NCBI GenBank assembly: GCA_024233865.1 | Contig: JACKPA010000009.1 | Location: 206,328-270,327, forward strand | Origin: Leptospiraceae bacterium | GTDB lineage: Bacteria; Spirochaetota; Leptospiria; Leptospirales; Leptospiraceae | Length of the DNA stretch: 64,000 nt | Direction of reading: 5' to 3' | Shown: piece after piece, positions 1 to 8,085 of the stretch | Layout: each line of letters begins with the position of its first letter | Position numbering within the stretch: position 1 is the first letter of the stretch | The notes under the pieces: generated by a model | Databases searched by the model: none | Told to the model about the DNA's origin: nothing | The model's input: the letters and a program-made list of their open reading frames with translations, nothing else | Translations under genes and position numbers: made by a program

Positions 1-1468
1 TATCAACAACTTGGTTTAGCTCTTTAACGCAATTTTTTGTAAATGTTGATAATCCGGTAATATCCGTAATATTTATAATTAATGAGTGTGAATTATCGGC
101 AATAGTATGAATGTTGGCAAGCATTTCTTTGAATTGCATTTGGTTTTCATTGGCTTGTTTCAGGATTACCAAGGTAGCGTCGTGAATTTTTTCCCCTAGT
201 CTGATATGCTCTTCTGATCCTATGGCTAACTTTTCTGAAATAGACTTAATGCTAAAAATAACAGACTTTAACCATTCAACTTTTTTAAATAAATTTTCAC
301 CCTTGACTCCTTTGGTTTGTATGCCAAGTATCTCAGAGTTAAAATTACCGGATACAATAGCATTTATTTGCTTGCTTAGCAACTTTTGATCTTCGAGCAT
401 TTCATTAAAAGAGTTTACTAATTCTCCTAATTCATCCTTTGTATCTATACGAATCATTTTAACATCTTGTAATTCGTGGTGTGAAACGGATCGCATTCCC
501 TCTACTACCTTTAATATAGGCTTAGTAAAGTTTCTTGAAATTAGGATGGTAACAACGATCCCAATTATCAAAAAAATTAAGGCAATTCCAAATGTAAGAG
601 TTTTGCTAGATTCAATAGAGCCATAAATTTCTTTTAAATCCGTTTCCATACATAAAATCCAAGGATACTTTTTATCATTCAAATAAACGCCAAGGAAAGA
701 ATCAATTTCTCCAAGAAAGACTCCTTTGTGAATGGCAGTAGATTTCCCTCGATTCATTTGTTTGCTAATTTTAAAGTCACTTTTATTTCGAACTACTTTT
801 ATACCATCTAAAGTATTTAAATAAATTCGAGCTTTTTTATTTTCAAAACCAACCATCAATAGATTTTCAATATGACCAATCTCTATTTCAGCAACCAAAA
901 CTCCTAAAACTCGATTGCCTACCTTGATAGGAAAAAGAATCAATTGGTGAAAATGATCCTTTTCTTTAAATCCAAAAAAATCAGTAAACTCAGATTTGTC
1001 CATTTGAGAAGAAAAATATTTTAAATCGGAAATTTGTTCATTGATATGATTACTACTGTTTTGAAGATTTATTTCGTGGTTAGGGCTTAAAAATATCTTT
1101 CCTTTAGTACTTGCAAGCATGATATGATGATAAATTCCCCAATGAGTTTCCTGGAATCTTTGGATTAACTCGAAAGCTTGTTTGTAAACGAATGTATTTT
1201 CCAATTGTGTGTCAATATTCGAATTGGAAATTTGAGTAACCAAATTAACTATATCCGCAGTTTGCGTTAGGAAGGACATTTGTTTTTCTATGATTTGATA
1301 ATGGGAATTCAAGCTTTCTTGTTTAACCTTTGCTACGTTATACATATCAGATTGTATTTGTGTTTTCAAAGCTTTGGAATTATTTATATAGTGTATAGTT
1401 CCAGCAAGAATAGACTGGAAAATGATAAAAGATAGAATCGCTATGAGGAGTTTATTTTTTATTGACAT
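1..1468 (-). CDS. HAMP-domain transmembrane sensor, probably a chemoreceptor (3' end outside window)
   Basis: The reading frame is open from an ATG at 1468 down to base 1, so the C-terminus is missing. The visible ~489 residues show an N-terminal membrane segment (about residues 5-22), a ~250-residue extracytoplasmic sensor region resembling a Cache-type domain, a second membrane helix (around residues 280-300), then a HAMP-like stretch that keeps the DELGEL motif and a helical coiled coil. This is the layout of methyl-accepting chemotaxis proteins, but the conserved signalling hairpin is not reached. A HAMP-containing cyclase or kinase is therefore still possible. The start lies 1 nt after the stop of the upstream cyclic-nucleotide-binding gene, so the two are almost certainly co-transcribed. 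Confidence 0.7.
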   Translation of the reverse strand, partial: MSIKNKLLIAILSFIIFQSILAGTIHYINNSKALKTQIQSDMYNVAKVKQESLNSHYQIIEKQMSFLTQTADIVNLVTQISNSNIDTQLENTFVYKQAFELIQRFQETHWGIYHHIMLASTKGKIFLSPNHEINLQNSSNHINEQISDLKYFSSQMDKSEFTDFFGFKEKDHFHQLILFPIKVGNRVLGVLVAEIEIGHIENLLMVGFENKKARIYLNTLDGIKVVRNKSDFKISKQMNRGKSTAIHKGVFLGEIDSFLGVYLNDKKYPWILCMETDLKEIYGSIESSKTLTFGIALIFLIIGIVVTILISRNFTKPILKVVEGMRSVSHHELQDVKMIRIDTKDELGELVNSFNEMLEDQKLLSKQINAIVSGNFNSEILGIQTKGVKGENLFKKVEWLKSVIFSIKSISEKLAIGSEEHIRLGEKIHDATLVILKQANENQMQFKEMLANIHTIADNSHSLIINITDITGLSTFTKNCVKELNQVVD

Positions 1469-1469
1469 A

Positions 1470-1964
1470 TTATTGTAAATGCACTAAATCCAATTCTTTA
1501 TTTGTTTTGCGTAAACGCTTCACAAGTAAATCCAATAAATTTTTATAGAGTATTTTCCCTATCTTATCATTCTCTTCAGAAATTTCACCGAAGTCAAAGC
1601 TAGAAAAATAACAAATACGAACATCCGTCGTTGCTTTTACTGATGCTGAGACCTTTCTATCATCTATCAAAGAATATTCTCCGAAACAAGAGCCGGATTC
1701 CAATTTTCCAATTTTTACTTCAGTCGGTCTTTTCTCACCTAATTTGTTTTCCTGAGGTAAATAGATTTCTACTTTTCCGCTTAACACAATGTACAATCCT
1801 ATACCTGCATCACCTTCTTGTATAATATCTTCACCTGCATTTATTTTTTTCAGTCGACATTTCTTTAAAATTAGCTGCAATTCATCCTTTTTAAATCCTT
1901 TCATAATATCAGATGAATTGAGTATATCCCTATCAGCATTGGTAAAACTATCTTTAAACAACAT
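1470..1964 (-). CDS. Cyclic nucleotide-binding (CRP-like) domain protein without DNA-binding domain
   Basis: A single cNMP-binding beta-roll fills most of the 164 residues. It shows GEDIIQEGD near the N-terminus, then GLYIVLSGKVEIYL, and a phosphate-binding-cassette-like segment SCFGEYSLIDDRKVSASV. No helix-turn-helix follows; the C-terminus is a short basic helical tail. This suggests a regulatory cNMP sensor rather than a transcription factor. The start is placed at ATG 1964 because a strong Shine-Dalgarno (GGAGGGG) sits just upstream. A longer in-frame start 20 codons earlier has no such site. It is the first gene of a two-gene unit with the HAMP sensor. An adenylate cyclase is encoded elsewhere in the window at 15553-16797. 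Confidence 0.8.
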   Translation of the reverse strand: MLFKDSFTNADRDILNSSDIMKGFKKDELQLILKKCRLKKINAGEDIIQEGDAGIGLYIVLSGKVEIYLPQENKLGEKRPTEVKIGKLESGSCFGEYSLIDDRKVSASVKATTDVRICYFSSFDFGEISEENDKIGKILYKNLLDLLVKRLRKTNKELDLVHLQ

Positions 1965-2240
1965 AACCCCTCCTACAGTTTCCACTACATTCAAGTATAG
2001 AGATACATAAATCTCAAAAATCAAATTAATCTTAGTATAATTTTACGCAACTGATTTATACTTTGATTAGAATGATTTTTAGGATTTCCATGATTTTAAA
2101 GAATTTTCTTTGATTTCATATCCGAAAAATGAAAAAAATTGTCTGTTTTTAGCTTAGAAAGATTATAAAATTAGGGAAAGCCGGAAAGTCAAGAAAAAAA
2201 TGTTATTGACATTATTTGCAGCTTATCGAAAGAAGTAGAA

Positions 2241-2705
2241 ATGAACTACTGGTTATTTAAGTCCGAGCCAAATATATTTTCCATAGAACATTTAAAAAAC
2301 TCCAAAAATAGTACTGCCCATTGGGAAGGAGTGAGAAACTATCAAGCAAGGAATTATTTACGGGATAAGGTAAAACAAGGCGATAAAGTATTATTTTACC
2401 ATAGCAATTCCGATCCAAAAGGAATAGTTGGAATATGTAAAGTTGTAAAAGAAGGTTACATAGATCACTTTGCTTTTGATAAAAAAAGCCCATTTTTTGA
2501 CCCCATAAGCGATGTACAAAACCCTAGATGGTATATGGTAGACATACAATTGGAAAAAGTTTTCGAAAAAATCATCCCACTTTCGGAAATCAAAAAGTAT
2601 CCAGAATTACAAAATATGGTACTCGTTCGGAAGGGTTCCAGACTATCTATTCAACCTGTTACCAAAGAAGAATTTGAATTTATAGTAAAACTAAATGGGA
2701 ATTAA
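2241..2705 (+). CDS. EVE domain protein (PUA-like fold)
   Basis: The 154-residue protein begins MNYWLFKSEPN and contains WEGVRNYQARNYLRD and GDKVLFYHSN. These are hallmark motifs of the EVE family (thymocyte nuclear protein 1 / YP_093193-type proteins). EVE domains have a PUA-like fold and bind modified bases in RNA or DNA. Full length is normal for stand-alone bacterial EVE proteins (about 150 residues). A TTGACA hexamer occurs at 2206-2211 upstream, but no good -10 partner is visible. It is convergent with the XpaC-like gene, whose stop lies 7 bases away, so it is probably a single-gene unit. The family is clear; the biological substrate is unknown. Confidence 0.85.
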   Translation: MNYWLFKSEPNIFSIEHLKNSKNSTAHWEGVRNYQARNYLRDKVKQGDKVLFYHSNSDPKGIVGICKVVKEGYIDHFAFDKKSPFFDPISDVQNPRWYMVDIQLEKVFEKIIPLSEIKKYPELQNMVLVRKGSRLSIQPVTKEEFEFIVKLNGN

Positions 2706-2712
2706 ATGCTAA

Positions 2713-3579
2713 TTACATACCCTCTAACTTTGTAATTTTTTCCAGAACTTCAATTTCAGAATCCAATTCCATAACGTCATTGGACAATAGCTTTTCATAT
2801 AATTTTTCAAAAGCCATAAAAATTGAATCCAAAACAGAATCAACTTTTTGCATGGACTGAATAATTTCCTGGGTTTGTATATTTTGGTTGTACAACTCTA
2901 CATATTTGTTTAATATTTTTACTGTTGCATCAGGATAATAAGATAAAAACTGTCTAGACAATTGTATATCTCTTGGATCTTTTTTGTAATTTTCTTTTAG
3001 TTTTTCAAGCATTCCTAAGATTCTTTTTACTTTAAAACGTATACTTTCGTTTTTAATTTTTTGTAAAATACCTTCTACGTCCGAAATAGTTTTATCCAAA
3101 CTTTGAATCGTTTCCTTATAGTGAGCAGCACTCGCTTTGTCTTTGTATTTGTCAAAAATATGGTATTCTTCTTCTATTTTTTGTTTTCGTTTTTTTAGTG
3201 AAGGAAAAAAGCTAAACGGATAGTGAAAATCTTTTCCATAAGAAGTTTTGATCATAGCGGTTGTTAGCTCAATAAAATGATAAATGATAAGTGAAACGAT
3301 CATTATGTAGTTTACGGGAGCACTAAAAAAAGAAGTGATTCCAAAGGCAGCAGCCAAAAAACCTTGTAGAAATACGGCTTCTTTTGCTTGCTCGGAAGAA
3401 TACTCTCCTTCGTTTCTTCGAGTTAGCCAAATAATAAAAGGAGTTATAAGGTTTGCCAAAAAGGAAAAGGTAAACCCCAAAGGAGTTGCCATAAGTAAAT
3501 AAGACAAAGCTGTTGACAGGTGAGCACGCCTTGCCCACTTTTTTTCTTCTCTGTTTGTTGTTTCATTCATAGATGCCAT
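2713..3579 (-). CDS. XpaC-like membrane protein (5-bromo-4-chloroindolyl phosphate hydrolysis family)
   Basis: The 288 residues start with hydrophobic segments (roughly residues 20-55 and 70-110, resembling a DUF4870/XpaC membrane region). A long charged helical, coiled-coil C-terminal half follows (about residues 125-288). That architecture, and its position 5 bases after a telA gene, match the xpaC-telA pair widespread in bacteria. The founding activity name (X-phosphate hydrolysis) does not define a true function. The XpaC/TelA pair is usually discussed in envelope stress and tellurite resistance. It is the second gene of the operon. The start ATG at 3579 is kept; an alternative ATG lies three codons downstream. 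Confidence 0.72.
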   Translation of the reverse strand: MASMNETTNREEKKWARRAHLSTALSYLLMATPLGFTFSFLANLITPFIIWLTRRNEGEYSSEQAKEAVFLQGFLAAAFGITSFFSAPVNYIMIVSLIIYHFIELTTAMIKTSYGKDFHYPFSFFPSLKKRKQKIEEEYHIFDKYKDKASAAHYKETIQSLDKTISDVEGILQKIKNESIRFKVKRILGMLEKLKENYKKDPRDIQLSRQFLSYYPDATVKILNKYVELYNQNIQTQEIIQSMQKVDSVLDSIFMAFEKLYEKLLSNDVMELDSEIEVLEKITKLEGM

Positions 3580-3584
3580 TTTGT

Positions 3585-4670
3585 TTAGAACGTATTTTTT
3601 CTTTCTAAGAGTCTGTTTTTTATATCGGACTCTAATTTAACAAGCTCAACTTCTGCTTGTCTTCTTTTTTGTCTGCCTTCTTCCTGTATTTTTAGGGTTT
3701 CATCTATGGTTGAAATAAGATTGTGATTGATTTTTTTAAGCGTTTCAATTTCTACAATTCCTTTTTCTGACTCTTTGGCTATTTCAATGGAACCGGTTTT
3801 TAACATTTCTGAGTTTCGAGAAAGCAATTCATTGGTTGTAGCGGTAACTTCTCTTTGAATTTCCAAAGCCTTTTTTTGGCGAGCCAAACCAAGCGATATA
3901 ACAATTTGATTTTTCCATAGTGGTATGGTATTTAAAATTGAGCTTTGAATTTTTTCAACCAAAACTTGGTTTCCATTTTGAATCAAACGGATTTGAGGTC
4001 CTGTCTGCAAAGATAGCATCTTACTTAACTTTAAATCGTGCAATTTCTTTTCAAAGCGATTTACCAATTGGGATAAGTCCTGAAACTTTTGTGCTTCTAC
4101 AGGATCATTGGAACTCTCAACACTACGTTTCATGGCTGGTAAAACATTATCTTGAAGGTCTTTAAGCTTTTCTTCTCCAGCGAGTATGTAGAGATTTAAG
4201 TCTTTAAAATACTCCAAATTTTTTTGATAGAGTTTATCCATTAAAGTTATATCATTTAGAAGGGTAATTCGAGCTTTATGTAATTCATCAATAATTTTAT
4301 CAATTTGAACACTAATTGTATCGTATTTTGCCATGAATTTTTTGGAAGAATCCATAAGTGAACCAATTATAGGTATCTTGGAAAGAAAACTTTTATCGGT
4401 AGAGTAGCTTTCTACGTCCAAATCTTTGACTTTTATCATCAAATTTGACAAAATATCTCCAGCAAAGCCAGAATCCTTAGACTTAATATCATTTAATACC
4501 TGCTCCGAGAATTCGGATATTTTTGATTGTGCACCAACTCCATATTGAATAACAGTTTGAGAATCTTGGATATTGATTTGACTTTTGATGTGTTCGATTT
4601 TTTTCTTGTCTTCCGGTGAAAGTTGTATTGCATTTGTATCGTTTGGTAATTGTTGAACTTCAGTTTCCAT
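3585..4670 (-). CDS. telA: TelA family protein (toxic anion resistance)
   Basis: This is a 361-residue, almost entirely helical cytoplasmic protein without a signal peptide. It carries the TelA-family landmarks in order: SFLSKIPIIGSLM near residue 100, a kinase-like coiled-coil middle with the LYILAGEEKL segment, the QTGPQIRLIQ motif, and a LWKNQIVISLGLARQKKAL segment. Members were named for tellurite resistance, and some protect against colicin and other envelope stress; the molecular mechanism is not settled. It is the first gene of a two-gene operon with the XpaC-like gene. Upstream, AAAGGA lies about 13 bases before the ATG, which is a rather long spacing. Confidence 0.88.
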   Translation of the reverse strand: METEVQQLPNDTNAIQLSPEDKKKIEHIKSQINIQDSQTVIQYGVGAQSKISEFSEQVLNDIKSKDSGFAGDILSNLMIKVKDLDVESYSTDKSFLSKIPIIGSLMDSSKKFMAKYDTISVQIDKIIDELHKARITLLNDITLMDKLYQKNLEYFKDLNLYILAGEEKLKDLQDNVLPAMKRSVESSNDPVEAQKFQDLSQLVNRFEKKLHDLKLSKMLSLQTGPQIRLIQNGNQVLVEKIQSSILNTIPLWKNQIVISLGLARQKKALEIQREVTATTNELLSRNSEMLKTGSIEIAKESEKGIVEIETLKKINHNLISTIDETLKIQEEGRQKRRQAEVELVKLESDIKNRLLERKNTF

Positions 4671-5068
4671 GGTTAAATCATATATCCTTTTTTTTAATAC
4701 CCAAATTTAGTATTAGTTCTAAACAAGAAAATAAATTCAAATGTTATATTATTTTGTTTATTAAATTTTTTTCTTTTTGCGTATAGTTAGATACCATTTA
4801 CAAAACCTCTTCTTCTTAACATAAAAATATGATAAATATTTTTTTTGATAAGAGGGACTAGGCTCACCAACCGAGTATATTCTTACTTTTTGCTACATTG
4901 AACAAAAAACTCTTTGAAAGAATTCAAGGCATTAATCTTATATGAAAAAAAAACTAGGTTGTTGGATGTCGATAAAATCTAAAAGGTGGGATTGATAGAA
5001 CATGGATGAAGCAACACTTCTTAGCAAAGTGATCAAATTGGATACATTCACTTACTTAAATGACCGAA
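4671..5068. other. Intergenic region, about 400 bp
   Basis: No gene is supported. The segment is very AT-rich. Its last ~40 bases (from about 5031) closely resemble bases from about 6768 upstream of the second coiled-coil gene's stop codon. The duplication that created the two paralogs therefore extends past the coding ends. A short open frame at about 5002-5079 could encode 25 residues but has no ribosome binding site. Confidence 0.6.
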
Positions 5069-5521
5069 CTATTGTTTAGATGTAATTATTTTAGAAGGTG
5101 ATTCTGCAAACCCTCTGAAAAGCAAAGTGTCAATTAAACGATCCCGTATTTTTTCTGTAGTGGTATCAATTTTGTCGATCTTTTTATCGACTTCCGTAAA
5201 TCGTATGTCAAGTCTTTTATCCAGTTCCTCGAACCTTCTATCAACTTCCATAAAACGTATATCAAGTCTTTTGTCCATTTCCGTAAATCGCTTATCCATA
5301 TCTGCTTTGAGTTCAGCTTTTTGATTGTCCATTTTTGTGTCAAGCTTGCCAATATCCGCTTTGAGTTCGGCTTTTTGATTATCCATCTTTACGTCAATCT
5401 TACCAATATCCGCTTTCAACTCAGTTTTGAGTTCTTCGTTTCCATTCTTGATAAGTTTGTAGATGGTTAGCAGTATGGTTATTACGGATGCGATCATTCC
5501 TATCAAAATTTTGTATTCCAT
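5069..5521 (-). CDS. Membrane-anchored coiled-coil repeat protein, copy 1
   Basis: An N-terminal membrane segment (about residues 4-22) is followed by an almost purely heptad-like, charged region. That region contains near-identical 18-residue units of the form AELKADIGKLDTKMDNQK, then shorter degenerate units of the KRFTEMDKR type. The protein ends in a conserved non-repeat tail containing LIDTLLFRGFAESPSK. It resembles DUF1640-like or apolipoprotein-like coiled coils, but I do not recognise a functional family. The start ATG at 5521 is chosen for GGAGG seven bases upstream. A paralog lies at 6806-7213 with the same tail and the same downstream flank. The 150 residues here include one more block of short repeats than the paralog. 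Confidence 0.7.
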   Translation of the reverse strand: MEYKILIGMIASVITILLTIYKLIKNGNEELKTELKADIGKIDVKMDNQKAELKADIGKLDTKMDNQKAELKADMDKRFTEMDKRLDIRFMEVDRRFEELDKRLDIRFTEVDKKIDKIDTTTEKIRDRLIDTLLFRGFAESPSKIITSKQ

Positions 5522-5777
5522 GGAAACCTCCATTAGCTTTAGACATAGTATATTTTCGTGATTTGCTTGATTTTAAAAAGCCTTTTTTTAAAAAAGTTCT
5601 GTCTTTTTCGTGTTAGAACCATTTTTGGTTTTAAATGCGAAACCACCTTCCATCATTGGAGATATTTTGTCCAGAGTAGGAGCTAAGTAGTGGTGAAAAT
5701 GTAATCTTTTAACAAACTTCAGAAAAAAAATTGCTTTGTTATAAGGCTATATTTGTAAAGAACCATTTTTATGGGAA

Positions 5778-6410
5778 TTGAGCTTGGATAAACAAACCAT
5801 AAACTTCTATAATACAAACGCTAAAAAGCTATACCATAGATATACCTCTGTTAAATCGATGGAAGGCATTTGTATTTATTTCCCAATCGCTTTTCCAAAC
5901 AAAAGAAGCAAGATTCTCGACATTGGCTCTGGTTCCGGTCGGGATGTCTTGGATTTGCTGAAACATGGCTATGACGCTTATGGTGTGGACGCAAGCGAGC
6001 AGTTAATCTGTGTTTCACAAATCAACAATCCCACCTTAAAAGAAAGGTTATTTCATTCTTCCCTTCCAAAACTCGAAAAGATTACGGAAAAGTATGATGG
6101 AATTCTTTGCTCTGCGGTTTTAATGCACATTCCCAAAGAGCATCTTTTTGATAGCGTTTACAAAATAAGAGAACTCTTAAATGCCGGTGGAAGATTGCTT
6201 CTATCGATTCCCCTCAACCGTTCCGTTGATAGGGAAACTTTTCGAGATGAAGAAGGAAGGTTGTTTTATCCATATAGTGGAGAATATTTGCAACTCTTAC
6301 TGGAAAGGGTTGGATTCCAAATTATAGGGAAATGGATAAACAAAGATTCATTGCATCGGGATTTGGAATGGATTACAATGCTTTTCCATTATGGTGGAAC
6401 AGATAATTGA
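5778..6410 (+). CDS. Class I SAM-dependent methyltransferase (HNH-associated family)
   Basis: This is a 210-residue Rossmann methyltransferase. Motif I is ILDIGSGSGRD (about residues 46-56), the acidic motif II is AYGVDAS, and motif IV-like LCSAVLMHIP is followed by GGRLLLSIPL. The opening FYNTNAKKLYHRY also fits a family that I recall as frequently encoded beside, or fused to, an HNH endonuclease. The relic of such a nuclease follows at 6444-6800. No ATG is available. TTG at 5778 is used, with TTG 5784 giving a better spacing to GGGAA. The substrate is unknown; a DNA- or small-molecule-modifying role is inference only. Confidence 0.72.
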   Translation: MSLDKQTINFYNTNAKKLYHRYTSVKSMEGICIYFPIAFPNKRSKILDIGSGSGRDVLDLLKHGYDAYGVDASEQLICVSQINNPTLKERLFHSSLPKLEKITEKYDGILCSAVLMHIPKEHLFDSVYKIRELLNAGGRLLLSIPLNRSVDRETFRDEEGRLFYPYSGEYLQLLLERVGFQIIGKWINKDSLHRDLEWITMLFHYGGTDN

Positions 6411-6443
6411 CATTCGTTGAACAAAAATTGGCAGATTTGATAA

Positions 6444-6800
6444 CAAGCAAATTCTGATGGTCACATAGTTCATAATCAAGAAATTCCCAAACGTTTTTTT
6501 GTTGACGAGAGAAAAACAAAGGGAGGCATTACATTAACAGATAATTTTTTTGAGTTAAGTGAACAACCCCAGTATTCGAGTCTGAATGAAGAAACTGAAG
6601 CTCGGTGGAGATTAGTGGAAAAGGCATGGGAGTTGAATCATATAATTTATTTTGAAGTTAGTCTTCACTTTTGTAAAACCTTTAGTCGCTGTTTCAAACA
6701 TTTCTACCTAGGAAAGAGTAGAAATAAGAATCGAACTAAAAAAACACTTGTTCCACACTGTTTAAGTGAGCAAATTGGATACACTCACTTACTTAAATGA
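6444..6800 (+). pseudogene. Relic of an HNH-endonuclease-type partner gene
   Basis: After the methyltransferase stop, one frame stays open from 6444 to the TGA at 6799-6801, but there is no plausible start. Its first ~60 residues include FFVDERKTKGGITLTD and EETEARWRLVEKAWEL. I recognise these as resembling the N-proximal part of HNH-type proteins that accompany this methyltransferase family. The remainder loses similarity, and the zinc/HNH catalytic part is absent. It ends in the duplicated flank shared with the coiled-coil genes. The methyltransferase may therefore be the survivor of a decayed modification/nuclease pair. The family match is from memory, not a search. Confidence 0.45.
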
Positions 6801-6805
6801 CCGAA

Positions 6806-7213
6806 CTATTGTTTTGATGTGATAATTTTAGATGGTGATTCTGCAAACCCTCTAAAAAGTAAAGTGTCTATTAATCGATCTCGTATTTTCTCCGTAGTAG
6901 TATCAATTTTGTCGATCTTTTTGTCCATTTCTACAAACCGCTTATCAACTTCCATAAACCGCCTATCCATTTCCGTAAATCGCTTATCCATTTCCGCTTT
7001 GAGTTCGGCTTTTTGATTGTCCATTTTTGTATCAAGCTTTCCAATATCCGCTTTGAGTTCGGCTTTTTGAATATCCATTTTTGCATCAAGCTTGCCAATA
7101 TCTGCTTTCAACTCGGTTTTGAGTTCCTTATTTCCGTCTTTGATAAGCTTGTAGATGGCTAAAAGTATTGTGATTACAGAAACTATCATTCCTATAAGAG
7201 TTTTGTTATCCAT
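6806..7213 (-). CDS. Membrane-anchored coiled-coil repeat protein, copy 2
   Basis: This 135-residue paralog of the gene at 5069-5521 has the same order. It has an N-terminal membrane helix (residues 4-21), a KLIKDGNKELKTELKADIGK entry, two 18-residue ELKADIGKLD-type units, shorter KRFxEMDKR-type units and the conserved C-terminal tail with LIDTLLFRGFAESPSK. GGAG lies 9 bases before the ATG. The repeat block is shorter than in copy 1, consistent with unit loss or gain. The predicted product is a bitopic membrane protein projecting a rod-like coiled coil. The topology, and hence whether it faces the cytoplasm or periplasm, cannot be decided here. No function is recognised. Confidence 0.7.
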   Translation of the reverse strand: MDNKTLIGMIVSVITILLAIYKLIKDGNKELKTELKADIGKLDAKMDIQKAELKADIGKLDTKMDNQKAELKAEMDKRFTEMDRRFMEVDKRFVEMDKKIDKIDTTTEKIRDRLIDTLLFRGFAESPSKIITSKQ

Positions 7214-7325
7214 TGTCTTACTCCATTTTTCATTTTATTTGTTCTAAATATATTGGGTATAAAAATAGAAAATTGGTACTTGTTTTTTTGAAAAAAATGC
7301 AAATATTTTCGCCTTAGGACTGAAA

Positions 7326-7628
7326 ATGGTTCTAAAGGCTAAATGCCTGGTTTATGCAAACACACCGATATTTAAAAATGAAATGGTCAACAAGACAAAG
7401 CTATCCTCAAGTATTATCACAGATCGCAAAGGTTTGATGCGAAACTTCTTGGACAATTGGGATAAGATAGACTTATGATTTTCGGAAGATAAATTTCCAC
7501 CGGAAAAATCTATTTACCTATCTTTAGTAAAAGGCACAGGAATTCATAAAAAGGATAAAGACAGATATTTCATCCAAGAACCAATAGAAGAAAGTTACAT
7601 TCTACTTTGGAAACGAATGGAACTTTAA
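7326..7628 (+). pseudogene. Unassigned ORF interrupted by in-frame TGA
   Basis: A single frame runs from ATG 7326 to TAA 7626-7628, broken only by TGA at 7476-7478 (codon 51). Both halves look protein-like: the first ends RNFLDNWDKIDL and the second continues FSEDKFPPEKSIYLSLVKG and ends LLWKRMEL. The second half reads like the C-terminus of a larger gene. I cannot name the family. Given the surrounding gene fragments, decay by a nonsense mutation is the simplest reading; recoding of UGA would need a selenocysteine element, which I do not see. The end overlaps the transposase fragment on the other strand by 27 bases. Confidence 0.4.
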
Positions 7629-7790
7629 TTGAAAAGGAAGAAAATACTTTCCATGAAAATTTGTTAAATCAAATAATTCTAGGTTTTCCACTGTTTTTAG
7701 GAGAGTTTCAAATATGTCAAATAGTATTATATACAACTTCTCTGGGTCTTTTTTACACAGGTCTAAAAACTCTTCTTTATTTGGAAACAT
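7602..7790 (-). mobile_element. Fragment of an IS66-like transposase N-terminus
   Basis: The 62-codon frame begins MFPNKEEFLDLCKKDPEKLY and continues with a leucine-rich helical segment ending ETLLKTVENLE. This resembles the short N-terminal helical leader of IS66-type transposases, where the phrase 'DPEKL ... LE' precedes the zinc-finger region. The similarity stops there: neither the zinc finger nor the DDE domain is present on this strand nearby. It is interpreted as an IS scar. Short length and absence of any inverted repeat keep confidence low. Confidence 0.35.
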
Positions 7791-7940
7791 TCTTGAATGT
7801 TTTTATCAACGTCTTATTGTCGCAATCACTTTTTTAGCCACTGAATAATTACGTTTTTTGATTCAATTTTCTTGCTCATAACTTATTCTTTCTTTTCACT
7901 GTTCAATATTTCTCTCTATATGCCCCGCTATGCTGCAATA

Positions 7941-8071
7941 ATGATCAATGCAACAGACAAAGTTAGCCAGTCCTCACCCAGAGCAATTCAGAGTCAGCAG
8001 AAAAGCTTGCAAAAATTTCTGAGGAATTAAAAGAAACTTCAAGTAATTTGAACAAAAAAATTGAAGCATAG
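7941..8071 (+). pseudogene. C-terminal relic of a methyl-accepting chemotaxis protein
   Basis: Two adjacent frames together read INATDKVSQSS and then, after a frameshift near 7979, SNSESAEKLAKISEELKETS followed by SNLNKKIEA and a stop at 8069-8071. This is the typical C-terminal helix of chemoreceptors beyond the signalling hairpin. No hairpin or sensor domain is present upstream, so only the tail survives. The fragment ends 14 bases before the MITE-like element. Confidence 0.45.
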
Positions 8072-8085
8072 CAACTTTCTAAAAT

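Noticed and set aside
5127..5324. Plus-strand serine-rich frame opposite the coiled-coil gene (also at 6819-7016)
   Set aside because: It is the mirror image of the heptad repeats on the minus strand, which has a Shine-Dalgarno and a membrane helix.
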